Below, piece by piece: positions 1-8,682 of a stretch of 64,000 nt of DNA. The notes beneath the pieces were generated by a model. The model had not been told where the DNA came from and ran no database searches. It saw only the letters and a program-made list of their open reading frames with translations. Position numbers and translations under genes: made by a program. How positions within the stretch are numbered: the stretch's first letter is position 1; every line of letters begins with the position of its first letter. The DNA is from Mycolicibacterium llatzerense (GTDB taxonomy: Bacteria; Actinomycetota; Actinomycetes; Mycobacteriales; Mycobacteriaceae): NCBI RefSeq assembly GCF_000878195.1, contig NZ_JXST01000022.1, forward strand, positions 1 to 64,000, read 5' to 3'.

Positions 1-123
1 CAGTGGCGCGGTGTTGCGACCCGCTACGACAAATATGCCCTGACCTACCTCGGCGGTGTCTTGTTGGCCTGCGCCGTCATCCACTCCCGCGTGGGAACTC
101 TCAAATTGGGAGACACGCCCTAG
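1..123 (+). mobile_element. 3' end of an IS5-family transposase
   Basis: The first frame reads as a 40-residue C-terminus beginning QWRGVATRYDK and ending at a TAG at 121-123. The pattern RG-ATRYDK-A-TY is the characteristic C-terminal end of IS5-family (IS427-like) DDE transposases, which supply the last catalytic region around the final Glu upstream. Only the tail lies in the window. The stretch just before the stop (ATTGGGAGACACGCCC, about 104-120) probably also forms the right terminal repeat; this is inferred because the left end is outside. The element ends about 14 bp before the next gene, directly against its ribosome-binding site. Confidence 0.75.
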
Positions 124-137
124 TCGGGGGAGCGTCG

Positions 138-1685
138 ATGTCAGTTCAGATATGGCCGACCACCAGTCCTGCCGTTCGCCGGGTGCCGCGCGCATTCCTG
201 TTGGTCGCGCTGTGCTGCGCGCTGCTGCTGAGTCCGGCCACCAACATCACGTCGAGCTTCGTCGTCGGCCTGATGAACACCGTGATCGGCATCGGCGGAC
301 GCGGCGACCCCACGTCGGCCAACATTCCGGCCAAGCTCAATCACACCGTGGTGCCGCCGGGCTACACCTACCTGCCGATCAACTACCCGGCGTCCATCCA
401 GTTGTCGGCGAGCACCACCGTCTCCGGACCGAAGGTGTACAACGCCATCACCTCTCGACCCGGTGAGCAGTTGATCGTCGCGGGCTATTCGGAGGGCAGC
501 CTGGGCGCCGAATGGGCCAAGCGCACGCTACTGGCCAATGGCACCGGGCCGGCTGCGTCGCAGCTGTCGTTCTTGATGATGGGCTCACCCTTCGCCGGCA
601 ACGGCGGCATCTTCGAACGCTTCCCGGGCATAAACGTGCCGTTCATCGTCAACAACCAGGGTCCGTCAGCACCGTCGATCTACGACACCACATTCGTCAC
701 CCGCGAGTACGACCCCTACGGCGATTTCCCGGCGTACTTCAATCCGCTCTCGTTGGCCAACAGCCTGCTCGGTGTCATGTACGCGCACCCGGACGCGTAC
801 TACGACTCGTACATCCCCGGCACGACGCCCGCCATCATCACCACGGTGACCAACAGCGCGGGCGGGCACGACACCTACGTCTTCATCAACAATCCCGACC
901 TGCCGCTGTTGGTGCCCCTGCGCATCGGCGCCGGCGCCATCGGGTTGACGCCGTTGGTCAAACCGCTGCTGGACGCCGTCGAGCCGCTGCTGCGGGTATT
1001 GGTCGACATGGGATACACCGACCGCGAGAACCTGAATCCGGCGAAGAAGACGCCGTTCTCGTTGTTCACTCCCCTGTCGAAGATCATCGAGACGCTCAAC
1101 GCGATTCCCGGCGCACTGCAGGAAGGCGCCAACAACTTCGTCACCGATATCCAGTCCCAACTACATCTGCCGGGCCTGGCTGCCACACCGGCGAGTTCTC
1201 CGCCGGTCACGCCGCTGGCCGTCTCCGTCAAGAAGCCGGCGGCCCTGGCACCGGTGGCAGCGACGGCCGAGGACAAGCCGACGGCGAACACGAAGACCGA
1301 CGAGAAAACAGACACCAAGACCGACACCAAGACCGACGTGAAGGCCGACGTCAAGACGGAGCAGCCACAGTCCCCCGTCTCGACACCGAACACCGACACC
1401 GACCAGAAGCCCGCCACCTCGGATGAGCCGCAGGTGAAATCGTCCAAGCCGCAGGCAGATTCGGATACTCCGCCGGTCAAGTCCACCAAGCCGAAGACCG
1501 ATCCCGACGCACCGCCGGTGAAGCCGACCAAGCCGAAGAAAACGAAGAACACGCCGAAAACGGACGCCGCCGACCCGAAGCCGGCGACGGCATCCGACAA
1601 CGACGCCAAGGACACACCGAAGACGAGTCCGAAGGGCGGCGGATCCAAGGCTGCCGCACACTCGGAGACGTCGGCGGCGGCCTGA
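138..1685 (+). CDS. secreted PE-PPE domain alpha/beta hydrolase with Lys/Asp/Thr-rich tail
   Basis: Predicted serine hydrolase of the mycobacterial PE-PPE (PF08237) family, 515 aa. The ATG at 138 is preceded by GGGGGAG with a 5-nt spacer; the reading frame continues upstream but that part belongs to the transposase end. An N-terminal hydrophobic segment (about residues 18-35) is a signal or anchor. The nucleophile elbow is GYSEGS with Ser118. The folded domain ends near residue 375, followed by about 140 residues of low-complexity Lys/Thr/Asp/Pro repeats (KTDTKTD, PPVKPTKPK), probably a disordered cell-wall or surface tail. PE-PPE domains act as esterases on acyl substrates; the natural substrate here is unknown. 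No PE or PPE N-terminal domain is present. Confidence 0.85.
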   Translation: MSVQIWPTTSPAVRRVPRAFLLVALCCALLLSPATNITSSFVVGLMNTVIGIGGRGDPTSANIPAKLNHTVVPPGYTYLPINYPASIQLSASTTVSGPKVYNAITSRPGEQLIVAGYSEGSLGAEWAKRTLLANGTGPAASQLSFLMMGSPFAGNGGIFERFPGINVPFIVNNQGPSAPSIYDTTFVTREYDPYGDFPAYFNPLSLANSLLGVMYAHPDAYYDSYIPGTTPAIITTVTNSAGGHDTYVFINNPDLPLLVPLRIGAGAIGLTPLVKPLLDAVEPLLRVLVDMGYTDRENLNPAKKTPFSLFTPLSKIIETLNAIPGALQEGANNFVTDIQSQLHLPGLAATPASSPPVTPLAVSVKKPAALAPVAATAEDKPTANTKTDEKTDTKTDTKTDVKADVKTEQPQSPVSTPNTDTDQKPATSDEPQVKSSKPQADSDTPPVKSTKPKTDPDAPPVKPTKPKKTKNTPKTDAADPKPATASDNDAKDTPKTSPKGGGSKAAAHSETSAAA

Positions 1686-1712
1686 CGCAGTCCCCGAAAT
1701 CGACGATGCGAA

Positions 1713-1743
1713 CAGATCGCGATCCCCCGCTAACCGCGATCTG
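1713..1743 (+). terminator. hairpin after the PE-PPE gene
   Basis: Perfect 9-bp stem (CAGATCGCG / CGCGATCTG) with a 13-nt loop, 28 bp after the PE-PPE stop. There is no U-run, so it would be a weak or actinobacterial L-shaped terminator. The loop resembles the CCCGCTAACCG operator core found later in the window, probably by chance. Confidence 0.4.
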
Positions 1744-1912
1744 CCCGCACGTTCGGCGGCGCTGATCGGACTCTCAGCAAGCGCCAAGGAAACACTTTAC
1801 ATACCATTGGTCTTGAATTACGATTTCCGCAGTGCTTGCGGTGCAGCCGCAGGTAGATCACGTCGCGAGAGGCGCAAGGCGTGAGCCCTACATTGGTCAG
1901 GGAGTACCGACC

Positions 1913-3016
1913 GTGGTCACGGTCGAGGCCTTTTCGCGCGTAGTCTCGTCGATCTACGATTCCGCAGTCCAGCCCGAGCAGTGGACCGCGACGATGGCCG
2001 AACTGCACACCATGTTCGGCGCGACCGGCGGGGCGGCTCTGGTGTTGGCCGACAGCGTGAGCCGGGCGCCCCAGAGCGTCACCATCCCGACCGACGCCCT
2101 GACCGAGTACGCGGAGTACTACCGCCACGTCGATTTCCTCCTAGAAGCGGTCGAGAACGGGCCTGTGGGGCGGGTGTACGGCTGCCAAGAGCTCACCGCT
2201 CTGCAGCCGAACGCCGAGTTCCACATGGACTGGATGCGCCCGCACCGCCTCGAAGACGGGCTGTTCGTCCGGCTGACGGACGGGCCCGAGCCCGCGACCT
2301 GGCTGGTGGCCACCGAGAAGCGTGCCGAACCGTTCGACAACACCGAACGCGTTCAACTGGCCGAGGCGCTGGTCCCGCATTTCCAGCGCGCGATGCGCAT
2401 CCAGCACGACCTCAGTGAGGCCACCCACCAGATCCGCAACATCTCGTCGGCGATGGACAACGTCACCCGCATCGGGATGGCCGTGGTGGACTGCTTGCTG
2501 TCGGTGCGCTACCTGAACACGGCAGCAGAGAACATCGTCCGCCGCCACGACGGCTTGACCATTCGTGACGGATCGTTCGAATTCGCGCATCCGCCCGCTG
2601 ACGCCGCTCTGCGGCTCGGCATCAACGCCGCGCTCGGACAGACCGGGGCGGTGGTACGCGGCACCACCTCGCTGCTGTGCCCACGGCCATCCGGACTGCG
2701 GCCCTACGTGATTCACGTCCTGCCGTTCCAGCACGTGACGGCTCCACTGGCCGAATCCCGGGCCTTGGTGCTCATCCTCGATCCCGAGCAGCACCCGCAA
2801 CCGGATGTCGAGATGCTGCGCCGCCTGTATGGGCTGACGACGGCCGAGGCGGCGGTGGCCATCAGGCTGATAGAGGGCGACGGGATCAAGCCGATCGCCG
2901 AGAGCATGTGTCTGTCCGCCGGCACCGTCAGAACGCACGTCCAGCACATCTTCGACAAGACGGGCACCCACCGGCAGGCCGAGCTGGTCCGCACCCTGCT
3001 GGCCATATCGCTGTAG
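1913..3016 (+). CDS. LuxR-family transcriptional regulator
   Basis: 367-aa regulator with a C-terminal LuxR/GerE helix-turn-helix (about residues 308-366; LTTAEAAVAIRL, then IAESMCLSAGTVRTHV). The N-terminal 250 residues have no clear receiver or ATPase signature and look like a PAS/GAF-type sensory region. GTG at 1913 is chosen because GGAG lies 8 nt upstream; an in-frame GTG at 1832 has no such site. It sits just upstream of the flavoprotein monooxygenase in the same direction and may control it or the nitrilase/permease pair; this is inference from position. Confidence 0.8.
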   Translation: MVTVEAFSRVVSSIYDSAVQPEQWTATMAELHTMFGATGGAALVLADSVSRAPQSVTIPTDALTEYAEYYRHVDFLLEAVENGPVGRVYGCQELTALQPNAEFHMDWMRPHRLEDGLFVRLTDGPEPATWLVATEKRAEPFDNTERVQLAEALVPHFQRAMRIQHDLSEATHQIRNISSAMDNVTRIGMAVVDCLLSVRYLNTAAENIVRRHDGLTIRDGSFEFAHPPADAALRLGINAALGQTGAVVRGTTSLLCPRPSGLRPYVIHVLPFQHVTAPLAESRALVLILDPEQHPQPDVEMLRRLYGLTTAEAAVAIRLIEGDGIKPIAESMCLSAGTVRTHVQHIFDKTGTHRQAELVRTLLAISL

Positions 3017-3098
3017 TGCCCCAGCCAAATACGCCGATCAGCTGATGTACTCCCGAGCCCGATGCCGGATCGTCATGGCAAGGACAAGGAGGTCCCCC

Positions 3099-3131
3099 AT
3101 GTTGATGACCACCACGGGAGTGAACCGGTGA
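3099..3131 (+). CDS. 10-codon leader ORF coupled to the monooxygenase
   Basis: ATG at 3099 has a near-perfect Shine-Dalgarno AAGGAGG (3086-3092) at 6 nt. It encodes MLMTTTGVNR and its TGA (3129-3131) overlaps the GTG start of the monooxygenase in a GTGA arrangement. Visible in sequence: a strong start site, short frame and overlap. Inferred: translational coupling or a leader peptide. It contains no run of one amino acid that would suggest classical attenuation. Confidence 0.45.
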   Translation: MLMTTTGVNR

Positions 3132-4633
3132 GCGCCACGGTCGAACGCTGCGAGGTGTGCATCGTCGGTGCCGGTATCGCCGGGCTGAATGCCCTCTTCA
3201 CGACGTCCCAGTACTTGTCGCCGGGCCAGCGGGTCATCCTGCTGGACCGGCGGCACCGAGTGGGCGGCATGTGGGTCGACACCTACGACTACGTGCGCCT
3301 GCACCAGCCGCACCCGTTCTTCACCGCCGGGAACATCGGCTGGACGCTGGACGCCGAGCCGTCCCATCTGGCCACCAAGCACGAGGTGCTGGCGCATTTC
3401 GACCATTGCCTCGACGTGCTGCGGCAGCGCATCACGGTCGACGAATTCTACGGCTGGACACTGCAATCCGATACCGAGGTTGATGGCGTCGTCCGCGTGC
3501 AGTGCGTGTCGGACGACGGGCGCAGCCTGGTGATCGAGGCCAAGCGCCTGATCAAGGCCATCGCCTCCGACGTCGAACCGAACGATCCGCTGCCGGTGTC
3601 CAGCACCACCGTCCGTTCGGTGTCGCCGAACTACTGCGACATGCGCAGTGGTTCCATCGACGACAGCGACGCTCCGGTATGGGTGATCGGCAGCGGCAAG
3701 ACCGCGATGGACACCGTGTACGCGTTGATCTCTCGCCACCCTGGACGCGAGGTGAATCTGCTGGCCGGCTCGGGAACCTACTTCGCGCACCGCGACCGGC
3801 TGTTCCCCACCGGCGCCCAAAGATGGTGGAGTGGAACGACATTCAACGCCGTCGCCAACGACGTGACCCAACTGTTCGACGGCACCAACGAGGACGAGGT
3901 GAGCCGCCGCTGGCTCGAGCGGTACGCCATCTGGCTGACGCCCGGCACCGACAACTTCCTGCTCGGCCTCCTGTCGACGGCCGAGAGAGACGCCATCGCG
4001 GCCGGCTTGAACGACGTCGTGATGGACCATTTCGTGGATGCCGTCGATCGCGATGGGCACACCGAGATTCAGCTGCGCAGTGGCGGGGTCCGGGAGATCG
4101 ACCCGGAGAGCTGGATCGTCAACTGCACCGGATATCTGCTCAAGCACCCACAACCGTATGAGCCCTACACCTCGCCGAGCGGCCGGGTGCTGTCGCTGAA
4201 CGGCCGAGCGGCGACCCTGCACCTGACGACGTTCATGGGCTACTTCCTGCCGCATCTGATGTTCACCGATCAGCTCACCGAGGTGCCGCTGTACGAGCTC
4301 GACATGATCGAGTTGCGCCGCAAGTGCAACAAGGTTTTCCCCCACGCCGTGATGACGCTGGCCGTACACAACCTCGGTCTCATCTCAGATACCCTGCCCC
4401 TCAGCATTTTTCGCGACTGCGGCGTGGACATCGCGCGCTGGTATCCGCTGCCCCGCCAAGCCGTCGGGATGGCCCAGTTCCTGGCCACCCACCGGCGCCG
4501 ACGCCCCCACCTGCAACGCACCCTGGACACCATCGCGCAACGCTTCGACGTCCACTGCGCTCCCCTGCGCCAGCCGGGCACGTCTACTCGGCCAGTGACA
4601 ACTCCGGTGGCGGAACGCGCAGACCACGGGTGA
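3128..4633 (+). CDS. FAD/NADPH-dependent flavoprotein monooxygenase-like
   Basis: 501-aa two-dinucleotide-fold flavoprotein. FAD motif GAGIAG at residues 14-19, followed by an acidic strand end and RVGGMW; the second (NADPH) nucleotide motif VIGSGKTAMD is near residue 187. This layout matches flavin-containing and Baeyer-Villiger-type monooxygenases and related oxidoreductases, but I do not see an unambiguous FxGxxxH fingerprint. GTG at 3128 is preferred (GGGAG at 3116-3120 and overlap with the leader ORF); ATG 3062 would add 22 poorly conserved-looking residues. Its last 50 bp overlap tail-to-tail with the permease gene. Substrate unknown. Confidence 0.7.
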   Translation: MSATVERCEVCIVGAGIAGLNALFTTSQYLSPGQRVILLDRRHRVGGMWVDTYDYVRLHQPHPFFTAGNIGWTLDAEPSHLATKHEVLAHFDHCLDVLRQRITVDEFYGWTLQSDTEVDGVVRVQCVSDDGRSLVIEAKRLIKAIASDVEPNDPLPVSSTTVRSVSPNYCDMRSGSIDDSDAPVWVIGSGKTAMDTVYALISRHPGREVNLLAGSGTYFAHRDRLFPTGAQRWWSGTTFNAVANDVTQLFDGTNEDEVSRRWLERYAIWLTPGTDNFLLGLLSTAERDAIAAGLNDVVMDHFVDAVDRDGHTEIQLRSGGVREIDPESWIVNCTGYLLKHPQPYEPYTSPSGRVLSLNGRAATLHLTTFMGYFLPHLMFTDQLTEVPLYELDMIELRRKCNKVFPHAVMTLAVHNLGLISDTLPLSIFRDCGVDIARWYPLPRQAVGMAQFLATHRRRRPHLQRTLDTIAQRFDVHCAPLRQPGTSTRPVTTPVAERADHG

Positions 4634-5930
4634 GGACCAGGAGATACCCCACGCCGATCAACATCCAGATGACCCCGAGGGTCAGTGCGGCACTGCCGAG
4701 TTTGGTGAGCAGGTAAACGTCCACGACCGCGCCGATCAGCGGGATCACCAGGTACGTCAACGGATTCAGCCGTTGTTCGTGGCGATGCCGGACGTAGTAG
4801 CCGATCACCGACAGATTCACCAGGGTGAAGGCCGTGAACGCGCCGAAGTTGATGAACGACGTCGACGTGGCGACGCTGAGGAACACCGCACCCAACCCGA
4901 TCAACCCGCACAGCACGATGTTGAAGACGGGCGTGAAGAACCGGGGCGATACCCGGCCGAAGAACTTCTTGGGCAACACCGAGTCCCGGCCCATGGCGTA
5001 GAGCAACCGGGACACACTGGCCTGCGCTGCCAGGCCCGAGGTGAACTGACCGATGATCAGGCCGGCCACGAAGAACGCCGCGAACAACGCCCCGCCGATG
5101 GTCCTGGCCGTGTCCGCGGCCAGCGAGTCGGCGTTCGCGAACGTGCCGCCTGGCTGTACCAGCGTCAGGGTGTAGGCCACCGCCACGAAGACCACCCCGC
5201 CGATGAGCGCGACGAGCATGATCGCGCGCGGGATGTTGCGCTGCGGATTCTTGGTGTCCTCCGTGAGCGTGCTGACGGCGTCGAACCCGAGAAAGGAGTA
5301 CGCCGCGATGGCCGCACCCGCGGCGATCGCCGAGAAACCGCCGCTGCCGGTGATCGGCGTGACGGACAACAGCGAGCCACTGCCGTGGTGAGACACCATG
5401 TACGCCACCGCGAACCCGACGAACAGGGCGATCACCAGGAACTGCAAGACCATCAGGATCAGGTTGGCCTTGTCGGCCACCTTCAGCCCGAGGATGTTCA
5501 GCGCGGTCGTCACGACGATGAACAGCACGATCCAGACCCACGCGGGTACCGACGGAAACTCACCGGTGAGGTACGCGGCGCCGATCAACCAGATCACCAA
5601 CGGCAGGAACAAGTAGTCGAGCAGAATCGTCCAGCCGACGAGGAATCCGAGCCTCGAATCCAAAGCTTTACGGACATAGGTGTACGACGAACCCGCAACC
5701 GGATAGTGGACCGACATCTTCGCATAGCTCGCGGCCGTGAACAGCATGGCCACGGTGGCCAGGAGATACGAGCCGGCACTGGCGCCCGCGGACGCCTCGG
5801 CGATGACGCCGAAGATGCCCAGCACGATGATCGGCGCCATATAGGCGAGGCCGAACAGCGTCACTCCGCCCAAGCCGAGGGTGGCGTTGAGGTGGCCGGC
5901 CTCGCCGGACTGCTGGGCGTTTTCGGTCAT
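4584..5930 (-). CDS. APC-family amino acid/amine permease
   Basis: 448-aa integral membrane protein with about 12 hydrophobic helices; the N-terminus GLGGVTLFGLAYMAP and the segment SFLGFDAVSTLTEDTKNPQRNIPRAI are typical of APC (amino acid-polyamine-organocation) secondary transporters. Translation starts at ATG 5930, overlapping the stop of the nitrilase gene by 4 bp (ATGA), so the two are co-translated. The reading frame is open further upstream, but that is antisense-frame noise inside the nitrilase gene. Likely imports an amine, amide or amino acid that the nitrilase-type enzyme processes. Confidence 0.88.
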   Translation of the reverse strand: MTENAQQSGEAGHLNATLGLGGVTLFGLAYMAPIIVLGIFGVIAEASAGASAGSYLLATVAMLFTAASYAKMSVHYPVAGSSYTYVRKALDSRLGFLVGWTILLDYLFLPLVIWLIGAAYLTGEFPSVPAWVWIVLFIVVTTALNILGLKVADKANLILMVLQFLVIALFVGFAVAYMVSHHGSGSLLSVTPITGSGGFSAIAAGAAIAAYSFLGFDAVSTLTEDTKNPQRNIPRAIMLVALIGGVVFVAVAYTLTLVQPGGTFANADSLAADTARTIGGALFAAFFVAGLIIGQFTSGLAAQASVSRLLYAMGRDSVLPKKFFGRVSPRFFTPVFNIVLCGLIGLGAVFLSVATSTSFINFGAFTAFTLVNLSVIGYYVRHRHEQRLNPLTYLVIPLIGAVVDVYLLTKLGSAALTLGVIWMLIGVGYLLVLTRGLRVPPPELSLAE

Positions 5931-6817
5931 GAGCGTCCTTCGAGGTTGACGTGCTGGGGCTGCCACCGCTGGTGGCTCAGTTGGCCCCCGTAGGCGGGCA
6001 GCTCGATCGGGTCGTCGTCGGCGTACAACTGCTCCCACACCCGATTGACCCCGGCGGTGCCGTGGGTCCGTACCGCGGTCACCCGGTCGAGGTCGATCGC
6101 CAGGTGCGTGACCTCCGGCTCGGCGTGTGCCACCTGAGCGAGCACCTCGCCCTCCGGCCCGACGTAGATGCTCTGCCCCCGCCCGAGGGGCCCGGCAGCG
6201 TTGACGCTGAGGTAGTAGACCTGGTTCGTGATCGCGTTGGCGCGGGCCAGGACGAGCTCCTGCTCGCGGTCGTCGGAGGTCGTCTTGACGATGTTGAACA
6301 CGACCTCGGCACCGAGCCACGCGATCTGCCGGGTCGCCTCGGGAAACCAGCTGTCGTAACAGATGTTGACGCCCATCCGGCCGACACCGGGCACGTCGAA
6401 GGCCGTGAAACCGGCGCCTGACGCCCACGGCTCGTACGGGCGCCACGGGAACACCTTGCGGTACGACGAGACCAGACGACCGTCGGGATCGAAGACGACA
6501 GCGGTGTTGTACACCCGGCCGTCGTCGCCGCGCTCGGCGATCGAGCCGGGCACCAGCCAGACACCGGAGTCTGCGGCCATGGCGCCGAGCGCCTGCACGA
6601 GCGGTCCGGTGAGTGGCTCGGCGACGGTGTCGAAATAGGTGCGGAGGTCGTCCTCGTCGTCGCTCGCACCCAGCAGGTGAATCTCGGGGAACACCACCAT
6701 CTGCGTTTCGGGGTGCTCGGCGAGGATCGCACCGAGCTCGGCTGCCATCTCGGCCACCGGATCGTCACCCCGCAATGGGCTGGCCTGGACCAGGGCAACC
6801 CGCCACTGTCGACTCAT
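5927..6817 (-). CDS. carbon-nitrogen hydrolase (nitrilase superfamily)
   Basis: 296 aa with the Glu-Lys-Cys triad context of the nitrilase superfamily: Glu45 in FPEIHLLG, Lys in SYRKVFPW (about 118), Cys in VNICYDSWFPE (about 152). This superfamily hydrolyses amides, nitriles, carbamoyl amino acids or deaminated glutathione; the branch cannot be fixed by eye. ATG at 6817 follows GGGGTGAG; an in-frame start 22 codons upstream is less likely. First gene of a two-gene unit with the APC permease. Confidence 0.85.
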   Translation of the reverse strand: MSRQWRVALVQASPLRGDDPVAEMAAELGAILAEHPETQMVVFPEIHLLGASDDEDDLRTYFDTVAEPLTGPLVQALGAMAADSGVWLVPGSIAERGDDGRVYNTAVVFDPDGRLVSSYRKVFPWRPYEPWASGAGFTAFDVPGVGRMGVNICYDSWFPEATRQIAWLGAEVVFNIVKTTSDDREQELVLARANAITNQVYYLSVNAAGPLGRGQSIYVGPEGEVLAQVAHAEPEVTHLAIDLDRVTAVRTHGTAGVNRVWEQLYADDDPIELPAYGGQLSHQRWQPQHVNLEGRS

Positions 6818-6951
6818 CTCACCCCTCAGCAAGTCTCTGGAGGCCCCAGTGTGCGCCAGGACACACGCGCCAGCATCGGACAATCCGGGGATTTTCAGTG
6901 GAGCTTGTCGACATTCTGTACATCTTCGGCGGCAACTGTGCCGGTCAGGTT

Positions 6952-7890
6952 TCAGCGATGGTGCGCCGCGAAGAACTGCCAGATGGTGTCGGTCGCGTTC
7001 AGCGCGGTCGACGGCGGCGGTAGGTCACCCAACCGCTGCGCCAGCGGGCCCGGGACCCCGCCTGGCCACTGATGGCCGGCACCAGCGACGCTGACGAGTT
7101 CGACGGTGCGCCCGCCGGGGCAGTCTGCCGTCTGGGTGGTCACCGCCCCGGCAGTGGACGTCGTCGGCGTCCCGCACCCATCGATACCGCGCCACGTCGC
7201 ATTCACCGCAGGTACCGACGGTCCGTCGACATTCGGTGCGCCGGTCAGTGTCTTGGCCTTGCCCGGTCCGCCGTCGAAGGGGACGCGATCGTCCGCGGTG
7301 CCGTGGATCTGCAGCACCGATGTCGGCGCGGCGTGCGAACAATCGGTCAACAGCGTCCCGGCGACCGGGGCGACGGCGGCGAACAGGTCCGTCTGGCAGC
7401 CGAGGCGCAGCGCCATCATGGCGCCGTTGGACATCCCGGTGACATAGACGCGGGCCGGGTCGACAGACATCTGCGCTTCGATCGCGGCGACCATCGCGGT
7501 GATGAAACCGACGTCGTCGACATCACGATTCTTCGGCATACCACAACAGGTTCCGGCGTTCCAGGCGCGATCCAGGCCGTCGGGATAGGCGACCACGAAG
7601 CGACCACCGTCGGCCTGGCCGTCCCAGTTGTAGGCCCGTTCGGCCTGCGCACCGTCGCCGTAGCCGCCGTGCAGCATGATCACCATCGGCGCTGGGCCAC
7701 TGAGCCCGTCGGGCCGGTAGAGATGGAAAGTGCGGTTCAGTCCGCCGGCCTGCACCGACTGGTCGGACCGTCCCACCGGGATGCCGTTCGTCGGCGCACC
7801 GGCCGCCCGATGCCCGCCGCAACCTGCCAGCGCCGGCAGCGCAGCGGCCACCAGCACAGCCATCGATACCCGCAGTGACGAACGGATCAT
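6952..7890 (-). CDS. LpqC-like esterase lipoprotein (PHB depolymerase-related)
   Basis: 312-aa lipoprotein: signal peptide with lipobox LAGC, lipidated Cys24. The mature part is an alpha/beta hydrolase of the polyhydroxybutyrate depolymerase / feruloyl esterase type: oxyanion segment MLHGGYGDG, nucleophile GMSNGAM, DRVPFDGG for the acid and GHQWPGG for the histidine. M. tuberculosis LpqC is of this type. ATG 7890 begins 33 bp from the divergent pirin GTG, so the two promoters share that short gap. Acts at the cell surface; substrate unknown. Confidence 0.85.
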   Translation of the reverse strand: MIRSSLRVSMAVLVAAALPALAGCGGHRAAGAPTNGIPVGRSDQSVQAGGLNRTFHLYRPDGLSGPAPMVIMLHGGYGDGAQAERAYNWDGQADGGRFVVAYPDGLDRAWNAGTCCGMPKNRDVDDVGFITAMVAAIEAQMSVDPARVYVTGMSNGAMMALRLGCQTDLFAAVAPVAGTLLTDCSHAAPTSVLQIHGTADDRVPFDGGPGKAKTLTGAPNVDGPSVPAVNATWRGIDGCGTPTTSTAGAVTTQTADCPGGRTVELVSVAGAGHQWPGGVPGPLAQRLGDLPPPSTALNATDTIWQFFAAHHR

Positions 7891-7923
7891 GCTCCCATGG
7901 TGCACCCCTGCCAGAATTGAGCG

Positions 7924-8682
7924 GTGAACCAAGCGACAGCCACGCCCGTCCGCGTCATCCGCGCTGCTGAGCGCTGGCACTGGCGGAACGAGTGGCTGGA
8001 ATCGTGGCAGTCGTTTCCGGCGACCGGCAACTTCGATCTGGCGGCCAATGCCCACGGCCTGCTGATGATCAACAACGAGGACACCGTCAACGGCGGTGAG
8101 GGCTTCGACACGCACGACCACCGGGATATGGAGATCATCACCTGGGTGCTGGAAGGCTCACTGGTGCACAAGGATTCGCTGGGCAACGAGAGCGTCATCT
8201 ACCCGGGACTGGCGCAGCGGATGAGCGCCGGCACCGGTATCCGGCATTCTGAGCGCAACGGCGCGGGGCGCCAGGAACGTCAGCCGTTGCGGGTTGTCCA
8301 GATGTGGATTCCGCCCGATGAACTCGGTGGCGCACCGAGTTATCAGGAATCCGATATCGGCACCGAGCTCGCCGGCAACGCCCTCATCCCGATGGCCTCG
8401 GGTATGCGCAAATACCGCGACGATGCGGCGATCACGTTCGGCAACAGCTACGCCACCCTGCATGTCGCCCGGCTGGATGCCGGCAGCGGGATCGAGGTAC
8501 CCGACGCGCCGTACGGCCACGTCTTCGTCACCCGCGGGCAGGCCGAATTCGAAGGCTCCGGTCCGCTCCATACCGGTGATGCCGTGCGGCTCACCGCAAC
8601 TGGTGGACAACGCATCACCGCGGCCGACGCGGGTGCCGAGCTGCTGGTCTGGGAGATGCACACCATTGCGGTGAACGTGTAG
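7924..8682 (+). CDS. pirin family protein
   Basis: 252-aa bicupin of the pirin family. Metal-ligand motifs HDHRDMEI (about residues 61-68) and RHSERN (about 109) are intact, as is the typical EGSLVHKDSLGN segment. Pirins of this type often act as quercetinase-like dioxygenases or redox sensors; the role here is not defined. GTG start at 7924. The stop codon directly abuts the stop of the convergent FAD gene with no spacer. Confidence 0.9.
   Translation: MNQATATPVRVIRAAERWHWRNEWLESWQSFPATGNFDLAANAHGLLMINNEDTVNGGEGFDTHDHRDMEIITWVLEGSLVHKDSLGNESVIYPGLAQRMSAGTGIRHSERNGAGRQERQPLRVVQMWIPPDELGGAPSYQESDIGTELAGNALIPMASGMRKYRDDAAITFGNSYATLHVARLDAGSGIEVPDAPYGHVFVTRGQAEFEGSGPLHTGDAVRLTATGGQRITAADAGAELLVWEMHTIAVNV

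Noticed and set aside
1717..1740. ATCCCCCGCTAACCG resembling the shared operator
   Set aside because: Better explained as the loop and stem of a hairpin after the PE-PPE gene, far from the catabolic operons.
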